DNA from: Meiothermus sp.
GTDB taxonomy: Bacteria; Deinococcota; Deinococci; Deinococcales; Thermaceae
Assembly (NCBI RefSeq): GCF_025056915.1
Contig: NZ_JANWVH010000024.1
Location: forward strand, 1 to 36,198
Direction: 5' to 3'
Length of the DNA stretch: 36,198 nucleotides
Shown here: positions 29,701 through 36,198 of the stretch, in pieces
Position numbering within the stretch: the stretch's first letter is position 1
Layout: every line of letters starts with the position of its first letter
The notes under the pieces: generated by a model
Told to the model about the DNA's origin: nothing
Database searches by the model: none
Seen by the model: the letters and a program-made list of their open reading frames with translations, nothing else
Program-made: the position numbers and the translations under genes

Positions 29701-32700
29701 GCCAAGCGCCCGGCAAAAGGCCGCACCTCGGCCACCGCCCGGGCGGCCTCCAAGAGCGCCGCCCGCCACTCGGCTTCCGAGGCAAAGAAGGCCTCGAGGT
29801 TCCAGGTCTGCTCCTTGGGGAGATCGGATCGTTTGGGTAAGGTTCGCATCCGGGCCATTCTACCCACAAACTGACCCGGTGGTCAGTCGGCCAGAAAGTC
29901 CCGAAACCAATGCCCGGAGTCTTTGAGGATACGATTTTGGGTGGGATAGTCCACGTACACCAGCCCAAAACGCGGCTTGTAGCCCTCGGCCCACTCAAAG
30001 TTGTCCAGCAGGCTCCAGTAGAAATAGCCTTCCACCGGCACGCCCTCCTGCTTGGCCCGAAGCACCTGGGCTAAGTGGGATTGGATGTACTGGATGCGTT
30101 TGGGGTCGTGCACACGCCCATCCTCGACCCTGTCGGGGAAGGCCGCTCCATTTTCGGTGATGATGATGCGCTTGACCCCCTGGTAGGCAGCAAACTGCTT
30201 GAGCAGGCGGTAGATGTTCTCGGGCCAGACCTCCCAGCCCATCTCGGTGAGTTCCCCGCTGCCGCGCTCGGCGTGCGGAACCTCCTGACCCCAGGTGCCG
30301 GGGGTAAAAAGGTCGAAGCGCACCAGTTGGCGGAAGTAGGTCTGCAAGCCGATGAAGTCGAAATCGAAGGCCAGCTTCTCCATGTCGCCGGGGCGGATGT
30401 AGCGCTGCAAAAGGCGCAGAAAGGGCATGGTGTTCCAGGGGTAGCCCAGCCCCAGGGCCGGCTCGAGGAAGAGCCGATTGGCGATCACATCGTAGTTGGC
30501 GGCGGCCATGCGGCTGAGCCAGGTGGGGCCGGCGGGCTGCACGTAGGAGGCCGAAAAGGTGGTGCCAATCTTTGCATCCGGCACGTTGGCCCGCAGAATC
30601 CGCCCCCCTTCGGCCTGGGCCAGCGCAGCATGGTGAACGGCGGGCAAAAAGTTGCCAAAGCCCCTGCGCCCTGGGGCGTGGGTGCCTTGCATGTAGCCCA
30701 GCACGGTAAAAACCGTAGGCTCGTTGAGCACCATCCAGTGTTTGACCTTGTCACCGAAGGCCTGGCTGCATACCTGCACGTACTCGCCGAACCAACCCAC
30801 GATGTCCCGGTTGGTCCAGCCTCCTTTGTCCTCCAGAACCTGCGGCAAGTCCCAGTGGTAGAGCGTGACCCAGGGCTCCAGGCCAAGCTCGAGGGTGCGG
30901 TCAATCACCCGGTGGTAGAAGTCCAGCCCCCTGGGGTTCACCTTCCCGGTTCCACCCGGCAAAATGCGCGGCCAGGCCAGGGAAAAGCGGTTGACCCGCA
31001 TGTTCATCTGGCGGATAAAGGCAATATCCTCTGCGTAGCGATGGTAAAAATCACAGGCAATATCGCCGTTTTCGCCGGTTTTGATCTTGCCGGGGGTGTG
31101 GGAGAAGGTGTCCCAGATGGAGGGGCTGCGCCCATCTTCGTTCACCGCGCCCTCAATCTGATACGCCGCCGTAGCCACGCCCCAGAGAAAACCGGGGCCG
31201 AAGTCTTCTTTGCTCCATGTTGTCACGGTCTCAATCTACTAAAGGATCTGACCCTTAGCCACTTCTGCGCTGTCCTGGGGTATGGTGGATGGCATGGAAA
31301 TCCGACCCGAACAGCCGGAAGAATACGCGCTGGTGGAGCAAATCCACACCCTGGCCTTTGGGGGCCCCCAGGAAGCCCGGGTGGTGGCCGAGGTGCGCCG
31401 GTCGCCTTTTTACATGCCTGAGCTATCGCTGGTGGCGGTGGTAAAGGGTCGGCCCATCGGGCACATTCTGTTCAGCGAGGTGGGGTTGCAGGATGAAACC
31501 GGCGTGATGCGGAAGGTGGTGGTGCTGGCCCCCCTGGGGGTGCATCCGGAGTACCAAAACCTGGGGGCCGGCAAACACCTGGTGGAAACGGGCCTGGCCC
31601 GGCTGGAAGCTAAGGGGGCGCCGCTGGTGCTGGTGCGGGGCCATGCCGGCTACTATCCCCGCTTTGGATTTGTGCCTTCCGCGCAGCTGGGCATCCGCCC
31701 GCCGTTTGCGGTGGCGCCCCAGGCCTACATGGTCAGGCCGCTCTCGGCCTACACCCCCGCCTACAGGGGCACGGTGCGCTACCCGGCGGCCTTTGCCGGG
31801 GTGGGTTATCCGGTGGAGTACGGGTTATAGGGCCAATACCCGCACCTCTGCGCCGTTGGGGTCGGTGAGGGTCTGGGGTGACCGGCCCCGGAGGGCAATC
31901 TGGTAGGCGAGCAGTCCGGTGGCCTCTTTGGGCGCAGTGCGGCCCCTGGCCCAGAGGTTGATGCCGATGTGGTGGTGGTAGCCATCGGCGGCCAGGAAGC
32001 GGGCGCCGGGGTAGTCGCCCTGCATCAGCGCCAGGCCCAGCCCCTCGTAGAAGGCCTGGGCTTCGTCCAGGTCGCGCACGTGAAGGTGCAGATGCCCCAG
32101 GGTGGTCTGGGGGTCGAGCGGCCCGCTGCTCCTGGCCTCGGAGAGCAGGGCTTGCAGGTCGAGCCGCTCGGAAACCATGGCCAGCCGCCCGCCCCGGAAG
32201 GGCCACTCGAGCCGGGGTCGGTCGCGGTAGAGCTCGAGCCCGTTGCCCTCGGGGTCGGCCAGGTAGAGCGCTTCCGAGACCCCGTGGTCGGAAGCGCCTT
32301 GAAAATGGGGGTAGCGGGCCTCCACCAGCCGCCGAAACACAGCAGCCAGGGTGGCCCGGCGGGGCAGCAGCAGGGCAAAGTGGTAAAGCCCCAGGGTGGG
32401 CTGGGGGCGCAGGGGGGCGGAGGGGTCGTGCAGCAGGGTGAGGGTGAACGCTCGGCCTGCGGGGGCCAGGTCGGTGCGGGGGCCCTGCTGGTCCACGACC
32501 TCGAGGCCCAGCAGGTCGCGGTAGAAGGCCAGTTGGCGCTCGATGTGCTGCACCCGCAGGGTCAGGCCGGTCAGCGAGAGGCTGTAGGTCTGGGTCATGC
32601 TCGCATAATATCCAAAGTGCTATAAAAGGTAAAGTATCAATGCAATCAGGATTCCGATATGCTGGCAGGGTGCGTGTTTTTGTAACGGGTGGAACCGGAT

Positions 32701-35700
32701 ACCTGGGCGCTGCTTTGTTGCGCCTGGGGCCCGGCCAGCCCTGGGTGCTGGGGGCCAGCTACTTTAGCGGCGTTCCTAAACAATCAGGGGTGGAGTGGGT
32801 TTGGCTGGACATCCGGGACGCAAGGGCGGTCGAGCAGGCCCTGGCCCGGTTTCGCCCGGAGGTGGTCATCCACACCGCTTACAGCAAGGCCGGCCCGGAG
32901 GCCCTCGAGGCCATCACGGTGCAGGGCAGCGCCCACCTCGCCCGGGCTTGCGCGAAGGTGGGCGCCCGGCTGATTCACCTCTCCACCGACCAGGTGTTTG
33001 ACGGCGAGCACCCCCCCTATGCGGAGTCGGCCCAGCCCAACCCCATCACCCCCTATGGACAGGCCAAGCTCGAGGCCGAGCGTCTGGTGCAAGCGCATTT
33101 GCCCCAGGCCACCATCGTCCGCACCTCGCTCATCTGGGGCTTCGACCCCATAGACCCGAACAGCCAGATGGTGCTGGAAATGGCCGATGGAAAGCGGGCC
33201 GGGGGGCTTTTTGTGGATGAGTACCGCTCCTTCGTGTTTGTGGAGGATCTGGCCCAGGCCCTACTGGAGCTGGTTTCACTCGACTTTCAGGGGGTGCTGC
33301 ACCTGGGCGGGGCCGAGGTGCTGAGCCGGCTCGAGTTTGGCCGCCTGATTGCCCCCCTGCACGGGCGCGACCCGGCCCGGCTGCCTGCCGAGCGCCGTGC
33401 CGAGTTCTCGGAACCCCGCCCCGCCAACTGCGCCCTGGATAGTTCGCTGGCCCGCTCTTTGCTCCACACCCGCCTGCGCGGGGTGCGGGAAGTGCTGCAT
33501 GGGCTGAGGTGAACCGGCTGAGATCGGCGGGCCTTGGGGGGCGGGTTATGCTGGGAACCATGCGGAAACTCGGCGTGGACTTTGGCCTCTCCAATACCGA
33601 TGTGGTGCTGGTGGAACATAATCAGATTCTGGCCCACCAGACCCTCAAAACCGGCCCCGCCAGCCTCGAGGCGCTTTCCGAGGTGCTCCAGCACCTGAAG
33701 GTGCGGCCCTCGGAACTGGGGGCCATTGCCAGTGCAGGAGGTTTGTCGCGCCACCTGCCGGACAGCTTTGAGGGGCTGCCTATCCAGAAAATTGGCGAGG
33801 CCCAGGCGGTCGGGCGGGGCGCACTCGCACTGGCGGGGCTGTCCGAAGCGCTGGTGGTCTCGGCGGGCACCGGTACCGCCATGATTGCCGCCCGGGGTAC
33901 CGAGGCCCGGCACTTTACCGGCTCGGCGGTGGGGGGCGGCACCCTGCTGGGTTTGTCCCGGCTCCTTCTGGGCACCGCAGACCCCCTCGAGGTTGCCCGC
34001 CTGGCCGCGCTGGGCAACCCCAGCGGCGTGGACTCCACCCTTATAGACGTGATTGGCGGGGGCATCGGCCATTTGCCCCCCGATGCCACCGCCGTCAACT
34101 TTGGCCGGCTGGTCGAACAGGTGAATCCCAGCCGCGAGGACATAGCGGCGGGCCTGGTGACTTTGGTGGGGCAGGTGATTGCCATGATTGCCATCAATGC
34201 TGCCCAGGCTGCCGGCCTGCCGCAGATTGTGATTGTGGGGCACCTGCCCGACCTGGAGCCCATCCGCGCGGCACTCGAGCGGGTCTGGTCCTTTTACCAG
34301 ATTGAACCCAGGCCCCTCATTCCCGAGCGGCCTGGCCTGGCCACGGCTTACGGGGCCGCCCTCTCGGCGAACTGAAAAGGGCCTGCGGCTGGCAGGGACG
34401 TTTGACATAAAAAGCCGTCGTAAACTGAAACCATGAAACCTCCCGAGGGCCTTTTCGCCCACCTGGAAGACGACAACAACTTCGACAATCTCAAGCTGGT
34501 TTTGTCGGATGGGGTGGGGGAGGAGGTGCTCTGGCTCTCGGCGCTCGAGCTGGCCGAAGGTTTCGCGCACCTGGAAGAAGACGACCTGCTCGACCCCCAT
34601 GAGTCGGCCTGGTCGCACGAGGCCGTCGAGGTGCCAGAAGTACACATCTCGCCCTACGGCGTGGCCCGCCGCAGCCCCCGCCTCGAGGGCGCCTACCGTG
34701 CGGCCAAGGTCGAGCTTTACAACCCCTCCGGCCTATTGTTGTTGCGCCGGGTGGTGGAGGATGGGGGCGATGTGCTGGAAATCACCACCCCCAACGGCTC
34801 GGTTTACAGCTTCGACTACCAGCAGGTTCGGGCTTACCTGCGAGGACTCCTGCCCCACTAGAGCCTATGTATTATGAGCCATTTGAGTTTGAGAAAGCCT
34901 GGTTCTGAACAGAACAGTGGTCGCCTGGAAACTCGAAAACATGCGTCTCAGCCCAGACGCAAGGCAGACAAGCGGGCCTCACCCCGGTGAGGCACTTCTG
35001 CTTGTCCCTTCTCGTTTTCGAAGGCGGCCCCGTCTGTGAAGAGCGGGATATGGAAAATCTTTGGCCGAAAGCCCGCCAGAAGCGCTAGTGCACGATAAGG
35101 TCAGGGGCTATTGAGGGCTGATGCGGCATGATGGTGGTGGAACAACCTACGACCCCTCCCCTCGCTTCCGTTTCATGTATCCCTCAATGTTTCGCTGGCG
35201 CTCACGGGCGATGGCCAGTGCATCCTCGGGCACGTCCTGGTTGATGCCGCTGCCTCCGGCAATAAAGGAGCCATCGGCCAGCGTGACGGGGGCAATCAGT
35301 ACGCTGTTGGAGCCCACAAAAACCCGCTTTCCAATGGTGGTCTTGTGCTTGCGCTGGCCATCGTAGTTGGCGGTGATGACCCCGGCGCCAATGTTGGACT
35401 CCTCCCCCACCTCGGCATCCCCCAGGTAGGCCAGGTGCCCGGCTTTGGCCCGCCTGCCCAGGCGGGCGTTCTTGAGTTCGACAAAGTTGCCCACGTGGGC
35501 CCCCTCCTCCAGGTAGGCCTTGGGTCGCAGGCGGGCGAACGGGCCGGCATCGGCCCCGCTCGAGACGTAGGCCTCTTCACAAACGGTATGGGACTTGATC
35601 CGGCCCCCGGCCTCGACCACCGTATCGGTAAGCACAGCATAAGCCCCAACCTCCACCCCCTCGCCCAGCCGGGTTTTGCCCCGCAAAATCACCCCCGGCC

Positions 35701-36198
35701 ACAGGGTCACGTCGGGGGCCAGCTCCACGCTGGGCTCCAGATAAATACTCTCCGGCAGTATCATCCGCACGCCGCGGGCCATCCACTCGGCCCGCAGTCG
35801 CTGGAGCAAGACCTTTTCGACCTCGGCCAGCTGCGCGCGGGAGTTCACCCCCAGCAGCTCTCCGGTATCCCCGGACTCTATGGAGGTAATCTTCTGGCCC
35901 GCCTCCCGGTAGATGCGAATCAGGTCGGGTAGGTAGTATTCGCCGGCGGCGTTTTGATTGTCCACCAGCTCGAGTTTTTTCCACACGGTGGGGTCAAAAC
36001 AATAGACGCCCGGATTGATCTCCCGAATGGCCCGCTCTTCAGGGGTGGCGTCTTTTTGTTCCACGTTGCCCAGAATCTGGCCGTGCTCATCCCGCAGGAT
36101 GCGCCCGTAGCCGGTGGGGTCATCCAGTCGCATGGTCAGCAGGGCCATCCCGGCCCCCTCGGCCTGCATGGCGGCCACCAGCCCGGTCAGGGTCTCCA

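Overview
The window looks like chromosomal DNA from a thermophilic member of the Deinococcota, most likely a Meiothermus-type Thermaceae. This is inferred from several things seen together: high G+C, many genes with a -10 box placed 6-8 bases before the start codon (leaderless mRNAs), extreme use of the hexamer CTCGAG, a Thermus-like leucyl-tRNA synthetase and a Thermus-like GH1 beta-glycosidase. The genus is an inference, not a database match. No tRNA, rRNA, CRISPR array, prophage or intact insertion sequence was found.

Layout. 1-7 kb, mostly minus strand: the start of a small lipoprotein, a subtilisin-like lipoprotein protease that shares a C-terminal module with it, a 1144-residue BTAD/ATPase/TPR regulator, and a small membrane-anchored protein. 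7-11 kb, plus strand: two tandem TPR-GGDEF proteins (probable diguanylate cyclases). 11-13.3 kb: psuG and a RodZ-like protein with an inserted PEGA domain. 13.6-17.4 kb, minus strand: a DUF937 protein and leuS. The leuS gene carries an in-frame TAG where the family has a conserved Tyr, and it is preceded by a terminator/antiterminator-like leader. 17.9-19.2 kb: a small unknown protein and a beta-hydroxyacid dehydrogenase. 19.5-22.8 kb: a probable riboflavin ABC importer. Its binding protein is under an FMN riboswitch, and its ATPase and permease are fused into one protein encoded beyond a divergent SWIM zinc-finger gene. 22.9-26.3 kb: a YihY-family membrane protein and the proBA operon. 26.4-31.2 kb: a metzincin-like lipoprotein, oligoendopeptidase F and a GH1 beta-glucosidase. 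31.3-36.2 kb: a GNAT acetyltransferase, a two-domain VOC protein, an RmlD-like reductase, a type II pantothenate kinase, an unknown protein, and glmU cut by the window edge.

Most genes are housekeeping or ordinary accessory genes. The less ordinary material lies between genes. One dispersed palindromic repeat family (four copies, at about 12.1, 13.5, 18.3 and 34.9 kb) has terminal inverted repeats and keeps a short reading frame ending YYEPFEFEKAWF-stop, like a MITE cut down from an insertion sequence. One copy has its hairpin loop replaced by about 100 bases of nested stems. A second family of G/C-rich palindromic repeats occurs at about 6.1, 13.4 and 19.4 kb. A recurrent TATGCT box 6-7 bases before the start codon, on both strands, fixes several start sites that would otherwise be ambiguous.

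No clearly new multi-gene defence or metabolic system was seen. The best candidates for follow-up are the leuS nonsense codon with its leader, the palindromic repeat family and its expanded copy, the split riboflavin-transport locus, and the CTCGAG enrichment.
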